Assembly: GCA_964540755.1 (NCBI GenBank)
Contig: CAZIOB010000161.1
Location: forward strand, 1 to 29,283
Source: JAAYJR01 sp964540755
GTDB lineage: Bacteria > Bacteroidota > Bacteroidia > Bacteroidales > Prolixibacteraceae
Length of the DNA stretch: 29,283 bases
Reading direction: 5' to 3'
How positions within the stretch are numbered: the first letter of the stretch is position 1; each line of letters starts with the position of its first letter. The notes under the pieces are model-generated. The model was not told the origin of the DNA, did not search any database, and saw only the letters and a program-made list of their open reading frames with translations. Shown in pieces: positions 1-8,265 of the stretch. The translations under genes were made by a program, and so were the position numbers.

Positions 1-2952
1 CGGACGCGGCTTGCCTTCCAAAAGCCATTGAGGCCATTTGCCGTCTTTCACGCCGTCATATGGAAATTTCTCATCGCCAATGAGCCTGTTTACCCATAAA
101 TTCACAACTTCTATTTCAAGATTGTTATCATCTTTCTTAACTACTTCGGTTATATCCACCCGCCACGGGTAAGTCCAGGCAACTCCCATATCTTTCCCAT
201 TGAGTCTCACTACTGCTATATTCTTCACTTCACCCAGATCAAGACAAATCCTTGAATCTTTATTATATGGGAATGAATCAGGCAGATTAAACGACTTGTA
301 ATATTTTGCAGTTCCTGAATAGTATCTGATCCCTTCATCGGGATGCAATGACCAATCCGTGAGACTGTCAAAAATAATTTTCTCCGGACCTCCCCAATCC
401 GGATCAAAAGAGACCTCCCAGCTTCCTTTAAGCGCTATCTTCTCTTTTATCACAGGGAAATTTGAACTGTTCAGATCTTCATTAAACAGAGATTTTACTG
501 TTTTATCAAATACAATAAAAAAACTCTGTGCCTTGTCAAATTGTAACGGAATTACAGTGGTTTTTCCATTTTCCCTGAAATATTCACCCAATATCCTGGT
601 TTCCCCTGTAACAGGATCCCATAATTCCGGGATCCCCGATTCAACGCGAAATGTGCATGTGTCTGTTATCTTCTTGTCCGTGCTGTTAGATACAAAATAA
701 ATTTCCCTGCCGGGTGTGGTACGGTGTGTATATCTGAGTGAACCTGTTGATGAAATAAAATCTTCCTCAACTCCCATTTCCGTCAGTAACTCCGCTACAG
801 TCTCATATTCCGGATAAAGTCCGGCAGAATCTGTTTTAGAATAATTGCCTCCCCAGAATAATCTGCCCTTTCCATATTGGATCTCTTTTTCCTCTTCCGG
901 AATTTCATTTGTTTTCCAAATCTGATTTGCCAGTGACGCCACTCTTTCGTCGCAATATGGGAAATCAACCAGACCTGGTGATTTAAGTGGGGGATTGCCT
1001 AAAACATATGCACCCTCTCTGAGAAGTTCTTCGATCTTCTCCAGAAACTTTGGGGTCATGGTTTTGAAATCAGGCAATACAAGCACACTGTATGATGTCC
1101 CCCCGGGAAAAACAATGCGGTTATCTTTGACACCGGCCTTCTCGATCAACATACGCGGGGAGCATCCGTCGAAGTTATAACCCCGTTTATCGGGGAGTAC
1201 TTCATCTCCTGAAAGTGCCGAAGACGGGGGGCGAAAAACATGTGGCGCCCCTTCGGGAGTTAGATACAAAATATCAGCAACAGCTTTCCCCTGTCGCAGA
1301 ATATTCTGGCACCTTGAAACATATTTATGGTAAGCCGGCGCCATATACCACCATGTCTGTCCCCTGTCCCAGTGAACACCATAAGGCCCCATTGTCATGC
1401 CGGGCTTTAATTTGTCATCTAATGGCTGATGAGCAAAAGTGTGGTAAACGAACTTATTTATTCCCATACAAAAAGCCCAGTCGCCCTGGTTCTTAACATT
1501 TCCCGGATACATCTTCCAGGCTTCATCATGGCCGGCAGTGAAGGCTTCTGCAGCAACAACAGATCGGCCAAGGACATGGGCTATGGATGTTGCTTCTATA
1601 CAACTGAACGAAGAGTTGAAACCATATCCTTTTGTCCAGAATTCACACATCGGGACATTGGCAACAGCTCCAAGGTCGAGGTCAGCCGTCGGATTCATAT
1701 CGTAGGGCTCTATTGATAGTGTAAAGCCGTACCTGCGTCCCAGATCCTTAAAATGCCCTGCATGGTTTTCAAGTACCAGTTCCATGGAAGTCTGCCGGAC
1801 ATCCCAGAGAAAGCGCTCGCTCAGTTCAAGACTGCCGACTATCATTCCGGCATAAGCAGGGAAAAATTTCAGGGGATCATATCCTCTTCTCTTTTTGAAT
1901 TCCTCCCTGAAATTATCAGACCAGTTCTGTGCGCCCATCTCCCAGCTGTCAATGTGAATCATAGTCCACCCCTTGCCAACAGGGGAATTTTTGAGAACCA
2001 CTTTATCCAGAAGCTTTCCAATATACTGATCGAAATGAAAATTAAAAGCAGCAGTATCAAACTTGTCACACTCAAATCCGAGTCCGGGCATGGGAGCGGG
2101 ACGCGTAACAGCGCCGTTGTTCCTCACCCCGAAACGCATGATTGTCCATTTGCCCTCCGGCACATCCCACTTCAATCGGCCCTCAGAATCCATTTTATCT
2201 GTAAGATCAACTATTCTGTTTATGTCAACAGCCGACCCGGGCATCTCATCAAAAACTGCAGGAGCAGGCAACCAGGGTTTGACTCCTTCACGTGAAGTAT
2301 ATGGAGCCCTGTAATACAATGCTTTCTCATCTGCCTCGGCAATCTTACCTTCTGAATCCGGAGTGGGAAAAGCAAGCACAAACACATCTTCATAATAATC
2401 GTCCCACAGTTTTTTCAATGATTGTGTTAAGGCTCCCTCCCCAAAGTAGGGCCTTTTAGGATCAGGCTTTGGCAGTTGTCCGTTATATTCAGCAGGACCG
2501 CTAACACTAACAGAAGAAGCCACCAGGTGCCTCATCGATTGTTCTGGTTTAACCCAGGGGCCTCCGCTGCCTGCCCATCCGGGTCCTGAGCCGAGGGTGA
2601 CCTCTATACCCAGACGTTCAGCCTCACTTACAAGATGCCTGTATAATTCCTGCCACTCGTCACTTAAAAAATCCACTTTGCCGCGAGGAACACCAACGTT
2701 AACCTCAAGAAACAGGACATTGCCGATGCCTGCTTTTTTCATCGACTCCAGATCTTTTGTCATTCCTTCGGCCGACAAATTGCCATCCATAAAATACCAG
2801 TAAACACCAGGCCGGGCAGAATCAGGGGGGTCTTTAAACTCGTTTTTAAGATTATCATCGGATGTTGTGCTGCAAGCCGACAGTATAACCACAACAAGAG
2901 AAGCCATGGATATGATCTCTCTTAATATTAATTTGCACCTTACTATACGCAT
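1..2952 (-). CDS. GH106-type alpha-L-rhamnosidase-like lipoprotein, 3' end cut by window edge
   Basis: The frame is open for 984 codons from ATG at 2952 to base 1, with no stop in the window, so the C-terminus is missing. Residues 1-27 form a lipoprotein signal peptide (basic start, hydrophobic stretch, lipobox LSAC with Cys27), which predicts an envelope-anchored enzyme. From about residue 48 the sequence matches the large glycoside hydrolase family 106: PGVYWYFMDGNLS followed by a (beta/alpha)8-like domain, then DSWE (E338) and AEAFT (E469), both acidic motifs in the expected core and candidate active-site residues. The last part visible (from about residue 850, GDEKFPYDG region) resembles the C-terminal beta-sandwich. 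GH106 enzymes remove alpha-L-rhamnose from pectin-, arabinogalactan- or ulvan-type glycans. Met16 is an alternative start, but it would remove the basic n-region. Family call confident; substrate is inferred. Confidence 0.88.
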   Translation of the reverse strand, partial: MRIVRCKLILREIISMASLVVVILSACSTTSDDNLKNEFKDPPDSARPGVYWYFMDGNLSAEGMTKDLESMKKAGIGNVLFLEVNVGVPRGKVDFLSDEWQELYRHLVSEAERLGIEVTLGSGPGWAGSGGPWVKPEQSMRHLVASSVSVSGPAEYNGQLPKPDPKRPYFGEGALTQSLKKLWDDYYEDVFVLAFPTPDSEGKIAEADEKALYYRAPYTSREGVKPWLPAPAVFDEMPGSAVDINRIVDLTDKMDSEGRLKWDVPEGKWTIMRFGVRNNGAVTRPAPMPGLGFECDKFDTAAFNFHFDQYIGKLLDKVVLKNSPVGKGWTMIHIDSWEMGAQNWSDNFREEFKKRRGYDPLKFFPAYAGMIVGSLELSERFLWDVRQTSMELVLENHAGHFKDLGRRYGFTLSIEPYDMNPTADLDLGAVANVPMCEFWTKGYGFNSSFSCIEATSIAHVLGRSVVAAEAFTAGHDEAWKMYPGNVKNQGDWAFCMGINKFVYHTFAHQPLDDKLKPGMTMGPYGVHWDRGQTWWYMAPAYHKYVSRCQNILRQGKAVADILYLTPEGAPHVFRPPSSALSGDEVLPDKRGYNFDGCSPRMLIEKAGVKDNRIVFPGGTSYSVLVLPDFKTMTPKFLEKIEELLREGAYVLGNPPLKSPGLVDFPYCDERVASLANQIWKTNEIPEEEKEIQYGKGRLFWGGNYSKTDSAGLYPEYETVAELLTEMGVEEDFISSTGSLRYTHRTTPGREIYFVSNSTDKKITDTCTFRVESGIPELWDPVTGETRILGEYFRENGKTTVIPLQFDKAQSFFIVFDKTVKSLFNEDLNSSNFPVIKEKIALKGSWEVSFDPDWGGPEKIIFDSLTDWSLHPDEGIRYYSGTAKYYKSFNLPDSFPYNKDSRICLDLGEVKNIAVVRLNGKDMGVAWTYPWRVDITEVVKKDDNNLEIEVVNLWVNRLIGDEKFPYDGVKDGKWPQWLLEGKPRP

Positions 2953-2973
2953 TTGTTAATATTTTAAATCAAT

Positions 2974-2987
2974 TTTATCCGGATAAA
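2974..2987. promoter_or_regulatory. 14-bp perfect palindrome before the GH106 gene
   Basis: TTTATCCGGATAAA is a perfect inverted repeat centred 28 bp upstream of the GH106 start codon, in an otherwise AT-rich intergenic stretch. Its position and symmetry fit a dimeric regulator site, but no regulator is encoded nearby and no clear -33/-7 promoter pair could be placed around it. Confidence 0.3.
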
Positions 2988-3055
2988 TTGTCAACTCATA
3001 TTTTTTTAATACCCTCAATTCATTAAATATCTTATTTTAAATCGTATTATAATTT

Positions 3056-3067
3056 GGGCTGAAGCCC
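3056..3067. terminator. Small GC hairpin between two hydrolase genes
   Basis: GGGCTGAAGCCC forms a 4-5 bp GC stem in an AT-rich gap, about 130 bp beyond the stop of the ADP-ribosylglycohydrolase-like gene on the minus strand. It could end that transcript, but no clean T-run follows, so the call is weak. Confidence 0.25.
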
Positions 3068-3196
3068 GATTAATATAAATTTATATTATACCCATGAATT
3101 AATGCCGAAGCTAAGAATACTGCATTAAACAAGAGCTTTAGCACAATAATTATTTTTTCTCCGGACAATAAGAATCGACATTTATAATCTGAAATA

Positions 3197-4735
3197 TTAA
3201 AAATTTTTATTTTTCTTTACCAACTCATCTGAAAATACCAGGCATCGTGAGACGGGTATATCCAGACTGTCAACCGGATTTAACCATTTTAACTCAAGTA
3301 CATGATCTCCGTTGGGTAGTTCCAGGTCAAAAAATATCTCAAGTGCCCTTGAGTGATAACTAAATGGTAATTTCCTTACAGTTACAGGGTTACCGTCAAT
3401 GCTTACCTGTACCTCAGCCACATAACCGTTATTATTCAGATCCGGACCAGATGGGCCCCCCAGAATTGCTATCCCTGTTCCGGAAAATTCAATTTTCCCT
3501 GTTTCACGGATTGATTTTTCTATAATCATTTCATCTTTCGGATAGATATCAGGATATGCTATTTCCAAAGGGAGTGTTTCGGGTTTATGATATTTGATAA
3601 TAATATCATTACCATCTGCTTTTCCGCCATTGTTAAGGATATTTTCAATAGAAGTATTATAACAAATCTCATAACAATCACTTAAGGAAACATTAGTATA
3701 ATTGAGCTTAACATCTTCAATATCTTTATAGGAGTTCAACCATTCCTCCGGAATTTTATCATATCCCATTATTGTCCCAAGTATTCCGCCCACTGTGGAG
3801 GGATTACAATCGGAATCCTGACCGCAACGCATGGAAATATCCATTGATCTGGTAAAATCACCGTCACCATATAAAAAACCAATCAGGACATAAGCCATAT
3901 TGACTGTCGCATCGATATTGAACGGACTATATACACCCGCAGTACAGTGCAGATCATATCCCCATTCGCTTTTTTCAATCTCACTCCATGTTTTGGTCCA
4001 GTCGTCCGGGTATTTTCCATGCCACCTGATCACATCCTTCATAGCCCGGTAATACTTACTCTTCGGAGGAATCAATTTTAAAGCTTCATTAACTATAAAA
4101 TTAATATCATCAGAAATAAAGGCAAGTGAATACATGGCCGCAACATAAACACCGGAGTACCATCCGTCACCATAATTCATTATATGACCAACCTTGTCAG
4201 CCATTTCCACAGCCGCATCAAGTACACCTGCTGATGAAAGTCCGGCGAAGTCAGCTTCAATCTGAAAGTCGATATCATCCGAATGCATGCTATATCTCCA
4301 GTGTCCCGATTCAGGTGGCATTATGCCGTTAAGGATATTATACCTGGCAGCCTGATTGGCATGCCACAGCCTGAATCCTGCATTTGCAAAAGCTACTGCA
4401 AAAGAATCTGCAGGTGCATCCTTTCCCAGACGCCCAATCACTTCGATAAATTTTGCATCCATATAGATATCATCATTATTAAAGCGATCTTTTAATTGTT
4501 CCCCCGTCAGGGTCATTTTAACAGTATCAGGTATGATCTTTTTCTGATACCTGAACTCCGTGGGCAAGCCATAACAGACGCCTATTGTTTGTCCTGCCCA
4601 GCCTCCTTTGATCTTGTTCAGCAATTCTTCTTTTGAGATCTTAATTTCTTCCGGCGGGACGGATCTGTTACATGAATTTATTGTAACAGCTGATAATAAA
4701 ATTGCGGTGATAAAAAATAGTTTAAATAAGTTCAT
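3197..4735 (-). CDS. Exported lipoprotein with ADP-ribosylglycohydrolase (DraG/ARH) fold
   Basis: The protein has 512 residues. Residues 1-22 are a lipoprotein signal (Cys22 after TINS), so it is probably anchored in the envelope. Residues about 35-330 match the ADP-ribosylglycohydrolase family: GGWAGQTIGVCYG near the start, NNDDIYMD at 86-93 (the position of the family's TDDT metal site), and GQDSDCNPSTVGG with D307 and D309 (the second metal-binding pair). Residues about 390-512 look like an added beta-sandwich. Typical family members reverse protein ADP-ribosylation in the cytoplasm; an exported version next to GH106 more likely acts on a glycoside, which is inference. It lies upstream of the GH106 gene on the same strand with a 244-bp gap, so it could be separately promoted. 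Confidence 0.8.
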   Translation of the reverse strand: MNLFKLFFITAILLSAVTINSCNRSVPPEEIKISKEELLNKIKGGWAGQTIGVCYGLPTEFRYQKKIIPDTVKMTLTGEQLKDRFNNDDIYMDAKFIEVIGRLGKDAPADSFAVAFANAGFRLWHANQAARYNILNGIMPPESGHWRYSMHSDDIDFQIEADFAGLSSAGVLDAAVEMADKVGHIMNYGDGWYSGVYVAAMYSLAFISDDINFIVNEALKLIPPKSKYYRAMKDVIRWHGKYPDDWTKTWSEIEKSEWGYDLHCTAGVYSPFNIDATVNMAYVLIGFLYGDGDFTRSMDISMRCGQDSDCNPSTVGGILGTIMGYDKIPEEWLNSYKDIEDVKLNYTNVSLSDCYEICYNTSIENILNNGGKADGNDIIIKYHKPETLPLEIAYPDIYPKDEMIIEKSIRETGKIEFSGTGIAILGGPSGPDLNNNGYVAEVQVSIDGNPVTVRKLPFSYHSRALEIFFDLELPNGDHVLELKWLNPVDSLDIPVSRCLVFSDELVKKNKNF

Positions 4736-4748
4736 ATAATTTGTTGTA

Positions 4749-4760
4749 TTGATTAATCAA
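4749..4760. promoter_or_regulatory. 12-bp palindrome before the DraG-like lipoprotein gene
   Basis: TTGATTAATCAA is a perfect palindrome 13 bp upstream of the start codon at 4735, within AT-rich sequence. It may be an operator. Short AT-rich palindromes arise easily by chance, so confidence is low. Confidence 0.2.
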
Positions 4761-4817
4761 CAAAAGATAAAAAGAATATCTCAATTTTATTCAGTAACAA
4801 CCACAAATAAATTTTAA

Positions 4818-5174
4818 TTGACGATCATACTTTTAGATTTTAAGTTAATATTAATCGCCGCCATTATTTCGACATGCAATATAAATATAATATCTTTAAC
4901 CTCCGGTATTATATGCTTATAACAAAAAAATATACTCATTAAAGAATTGAATAAGATAGAAGCTGAAATAGATAATCTTAAAAAGTCGATTGAAAAAAGC
5001 AAAGAAGACAAAAAGTTTGTTTTAACCAGGTATCTTGAAAAGTAATTAAAAATAACAGGAAATAAAAAAGTAAGTAAATACGTGCATTTTATGGAAATAG
5101 CTGATCCGGCGGTTAATGAAGAAAACAAAGCTGCATGTCAGCTTCAGATTTATCTAATAAATAATTCGTGGTGA
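4818..5174 (+). pseudogene. Remnant of a small lipoprotein gene with two in-frame stops
   Basis: One plus-strand frame runs from TTG 4818 to TGA 5172-5174 and is broken only by TAA at 4920-4922 and 5043-5045. The first part reads like a lipoprotein signal peptide (KLILIAAIISTC). The second is a charged heptad-like helix (KELNKIEAEIDNLKKSIEKS). The third (YVHFMEIADPAVNEEN onward) has ordinary protein-like composition. All three lie in the same frame, which suggests one gene of about 118 codons disabled by point mutations. The antisense frame over 4814-5128 is open but its Leu/Ser/Phe/Ile-rich translation is what the complement of a Lys/Glu-rich gene gives. I do not recognise the family. Alternatives are chance or sequencing errors. 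Confidence 0.4.
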
Positions 5175-5213
5175 TTTAAAAACTGGCCGCATAATTTCCG
5201 GAAGTAAAAAAAT

Positions 5214-7838
5214 TTGAGTGTGAAAGAGGATAAAAAATATGTTGAAACCCCCTTAATGAAGCAGTATTACAATATTAAGGGCAAACATCCCGATGCTGTC
5301 CTGCTTTTCAGGGTGGGTGATTTTTATGAAACTTTCGGAGAAGATGCTATAAAAGCAGCTGAAATTCTGGATATCACTCTTACAAGGCGTGCCAACGGCT
5401 CTGCCAGCTTTGTGGAACTGGCCGGATTCCCTTACCACGCGCTGGACACTTACCTGCCGAAACTTGTAAGAGCCGGCCAGCGGGTTGCTATCTGTGAGCA
5501 ACTGGAAGATCCAAAGCTTGCAAAGAAGATAGTTAAAAGAGGTATAACAGAATTAGTAACTCCGGGGGTTTCTATCAATGATAATATTCTTGAAAAGCGG
5601 GAAAACAATTTTCTTGCCTCAGTGCACTTTGATAAAAAAATGGCAGGTATAGCTTTTCTTGATATCTCAACCGGCGAATTTATGGCAGCTGAGGGAAGTT
5701 ACGAGTATGTCGATAAACTGCTTAATTCTTTTCAGCCAAAAGAGGTTTTGTTTCAGCGCGGCAGGGGTAAGGAGTTCAGGGAGATATTCGGCGACAAGTA
5801 TTACTCTTATAATCTCGACGACTGGGTATATACAACGGATGCAGCAACTGACAGGCTGACGCGTCATTTTGAGACTGCCTCCCTGAAAGGTTACGGAATC
5901 CAGAATATGCAGCTCTCGATAATTGCTTCCGGGGCTATTTTGCATTATCTGGATATCACACAACATAACCAGATAAAACATATAACAGGATTGAGCCGTA
6001 TCGAAGAGGAGCATTATGTATGGCTCGACCGGTTCACTATCCGTAACCTCGAATTATTCTCGCCCCTGCAGGAAGGTGGCAAATCGCTTATTCAGGTAAT
6101 CGACAAAACCATAACTCCCATGGGGTCAAGATTGATGAAACGCTGGCTGGCACTTCCCCTTAAAGACACTGCTCCTATAAACGACCGCCTGGATGTTGTT
6201 GAATATTTACTGAAAAAAACAGAATTAAAGGAAAATCTTGAAGACCACCTGCGACAGATAGGAGACCTTGAAAGGCTTGTTTCCAAAATAGCAGCAGGAC
6301 GGATTAATCCGCGTGAAACAGTCCAGGTAAAAAATGCTCTGAATGCCATCATCCCTGTTAAACAGGCTTGTGCTGAAGCTGACAATAAAACTCTTAACCG
6401 TTTCGCAGAACAACTTAATCCTTGCGACCTGATCCGTGAACGGATACATAAGGAAATCGTCGCGGACCCTCCTGTTGCTGTTAGCAAAGGGAAAGTGATA
6501 GCTGCAGGGGTTTCAGAAGAACTTGATGAGTTACGTGATATAGCTTATTCCGGAAAGGATTACCTGGCCCGGCTTCAGCAAAAAGAGAGTAAAAAACATG
6601 GCATACCCTCTCTGAAAGTAGGATTCAACAATGTATTCGGATACTATATTGAAGTGCGGAACACACATAAAAATAAGGTGCCTGACGACTGGATCCGGAA
6701 ACAAACGCTGGTGAGCGCCGAACGATATATTACCGAAGAACTGAAGGAATATGAATCAAAGATCCTTGGTGCAGAGGAAAAAATCCAGATACTGGAAACG
6801 AAAATTTTTGGAGAGCTGATTCTTGCTTTGTCAGAATACATTTCTGCCATACAATTGAATTCCAATATACTGGCACAAACAGATTGCCTCTTGTCCTTTG
6901 CTTCTTGTGCATCCATCTATGGCTACTTCAGACCGGAAGTTAATGAATCACTGAAAATTGACATTAAAAACGGCCGTCACCCTGTTATCGAGCATCAGCT
7001 GCCCATTGGCGAATCATATATCGCAAATGATGTTTTCCTTGATCAGGAGGATCAGCAGATAATCATTATTACAGGCCCGAATATGGCCGGAAAATCGGCT
7101 CTTATACGACAAACAGCGCTGATTGTGCTGCTCACCCAGATTGGTTCATTTGTGCCGGCAGAGTCGGCAAAAATAGGTGTCGTCGATAAAATATTCACCC
7201 GGGTGGGCGCATCTGATAACATTTCACTCGGAGAATCAACTTTTATGGTTGAGATGAACGAAGCTGCAAGTATTTTGAATAATGTGTCTGACCGCAGCCT
7301 GATTCTCTTTGATGAGCTGGGAAGGGGAACTTCCACATATGATGGTATCTCAATTGCATGGTCTGTAGTTGAATATCTGCATGAACATCCCCGGGCTAAA
7401 GCTAAAACACTTTTTGCAACGCATTATCATGAGCTTAATGAAATGGAGGGCTCCTTCCCACGCATAAAAAATTATAATATCTCGGTGAAAGAGGTGGGGA
7501 ATAAAGTTGTTTTCCTGCGAAAGCTGGTAAGAGGCGGCAGTAATCATAGTTTCGGCATCCATGTGGCAACAATGGCAGGCATGCCCAAATCGGTAACCGG
7601 CAGAGCGGAAGAAATACTTAAAAAGCTGGAAGGCAATAAAGAGGACAAAGATCTCTCAAAACCCCTTGTCGAAATAGGCAAAAAAAGAGAGGGCATGCAA
7701 TTGAGCTTCTATCAGCTTGATGATCCGGTACTGAAAGAGATAAGAAATGAAATAGCCACTCTGGATATCAATAACCTGACCCCGATAGAAGCTTTGAATA
7801 AATTAAATGAAATTAAGAAACTTGCCGGCCTGCGGTAA
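5214..7838 (+). CDS. mutS: DNA mismatch repair protein MutS
   Basis: The protein has 874 residues, the normal length for bacterial MutS. The mismatch-reading motif F37-Y38-E39 lies in GDFYETF of the N-terminal domain. The connector, lever and clamp domains follow, and the ATPase domain carries the Walker A P-loop GPNMAGKS (621-628) and the Walker B motif FDELGRGTST (D700-E701). MutS binds mismatches and recruits MutL in the cytoplasm. The start is TTG at 5214: GGAAG at 5200-5204 sits 9 bases upstream, a better distance than to the GTG at 5220. It appears to be transcribed alone, and a tRNA promoter begins 16 bp after its stop. Confidence 0.97.
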   Translation: MSVKEDKKYVETPLMKQYYNIKGKHPDAVLLFRVGDFYETFGEDAIKAAEILDITLTRRANGSASFVELAGFPYHALDTYLPKLVRAGQRVAICEQLEDPKLAKKIVKRGITELVTPGVSINDNILEKRENNFLASVHFDKKMAGIAFLDISTGEFMAAEGSYEYVDKLLNSFQPKEVLFQRGRGKEFREIFGDKYYSYNLDDWVYTTDAATDRLTRHFETASLKGYGIQNMQLSIIASGAILHYLDITQHNQIKHITGLSRIEEEHYVWLDRFTIRNLELFSPLQEGGKSLIQVIDKTITPMGSRLMKRWLALPLKDTAPINDRLDVVEYLLKKTELKENLEDHLRQIGDLERLVSKIAAGRINPRETVQVKNALNAIIPVKQACAEADNKTLNRFAEQLNPCDLIRERIHKEIVADPPVAVSKGKVIAAGVSEELDELRDIAYSGKDYLARLQQKESKKHGIPSLKVGFNNVFGYYIEVRNTHKNKVPDDWIRKQTLVSAERYITEELKEYESKILGAEEKIQILETKIFGELILALSEYISAIQLNSNILAQTDCLLSFASCASIYGYFRPEVNESLKIDIKNGRHPVIEHQLPIGESYIANDVFLDQEDQQIIIITGPNMAGKSALIRQTALIVLLTQIGSFVPAESAKIGVVDKIFTRVGASDNISLGESTFMVEMNEAASILNNVSDRSLILFDELGRGTSTYDGISIAWSVVEYLHEHPRAKAKTLFATHYHELNEMEGSFPRIKNYNISVKEVGNKVVFLRKLVRGGSNHSFGIHVATMAGMPKSVTGRAEEILKKLEGNKEDKDLSKPLVEIGKKREGMQLSFYQLDDPVLKEIRNEIATLDINNLTPIEALNKLNEIKKLAGLR

Positions 7839-7854
7839 AAATTTTTTTTGATAT

Positions 7855-7885
7855 TTTGTGAGATAGAAAAATAGCGATATATTTG
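7855..7885 (+). promoter_or_regulatory. Bacteroidota-type promoter for the tRNA pair
   Basis: TTTG at 7855-7858, exactly 19 bases, then TATATTTG at 7878-7885: a full match to the phylum's TTTG-N19-TAnnTTTG consensus. Transcription would start near 7892, giving a leader of about 115 bases before tRNA-Gly. The leader contains a small TCCGG/CCGGA hairpin but no RNA gene that I recognise. Confidence 0.75.
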
Positions 7886-8006
7886 CATCGCTTAAAAATA
7901 GTGTTCTTTAAATATAACATATCTTGTCTGACGGTCACCAGGCCGGATTTTTAGGGCACTCCTGAAATACTCCGGAATTGTAACCGGAATGCAGGTTAAA
8001 GATCAT

Positions 8007-8079
<73 letters not shown>

Positions 8080-8086
8080 CGAAGTT

Positions 8087-8160
8087 GAGAAAAGGGATAA
8101 TCAATTCAATATCACTGTATTGAAAAGATCAAATATCAGTAATCTGAATCCCGTTTTCTC
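8087..8160 (+). terminator. Nested hairpin between the two tRNA genes, followed by a T-run
   Basis: GAGAAAAGGGAT (8087-8098) pairs with ATCCCGTTTTCTC (8148-8160) with one bulged base, and the loop holds a second hairpin TTCAATA/TATTGAA (8105-8111/8118-8124). Eight T residues follow at 8165-8172. This looks like an intrinsic terminator or a processing structure after tRNA-Gly. However, tRNA-Leu begins only 4 bases after the T-run with no obvious promoter of its own, so complete termination is doubtful. Confidence 0.45.
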
Positions 8161-8176
8161 ATTATTTTTTTTGGAG

Positions 8177-8263
8177 GCCCGGGTGGTGGAACTGGTAGAC
8201 ACGTTGGACTTAAAATCCAATGGCCCTACAACGGCCGTGCGGGTTCAAGTCCCGCCCCGGGTA
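8177..8263 (+). tRNA. tRNA-Leu (UAA)
   Basis: An 87-base class II tRNA: acceptor GCCCGGG/CCCGGGT (one G-U pair), anticodon stem TTGGA/TCCAA with loop CTTAAAA (anticodon TAA), long variable arm TGGCCCTACAACGGCCG, T arm GCGGG-TTCAAGT-CCCGC, and discriminator A. CCA is not fully encoded (ACC then TTAAT). The long variable arm and UAA anticodon identify leucine. Confidence 0.96.
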
Positions 8264-8265
8264 CC

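Noticed and set aside
1753..2295. 180-codon plus-strand frame inside the GH106 gene
   Set aside because: The minus-strand frame is continuous over the whole region and matches a known family; this frame has no recognisable features and is a shadow.
4814..5128. Open 104-codon frame on the minus strand
   Set aside because: It is antisense to the plus-strand lipoprotein-like frame. Its Leu/Ser/Phe/Ile-rich translation is what the complement of Lys/Glu-rich coding sequence gives.
7886..8006. Possible riboswitch or small RNA in the leader before tRNA-Gly
   Set aside because: Only one short TCCGG/CCGGA hairpin was seen, and no known RNA motif could be recognised.
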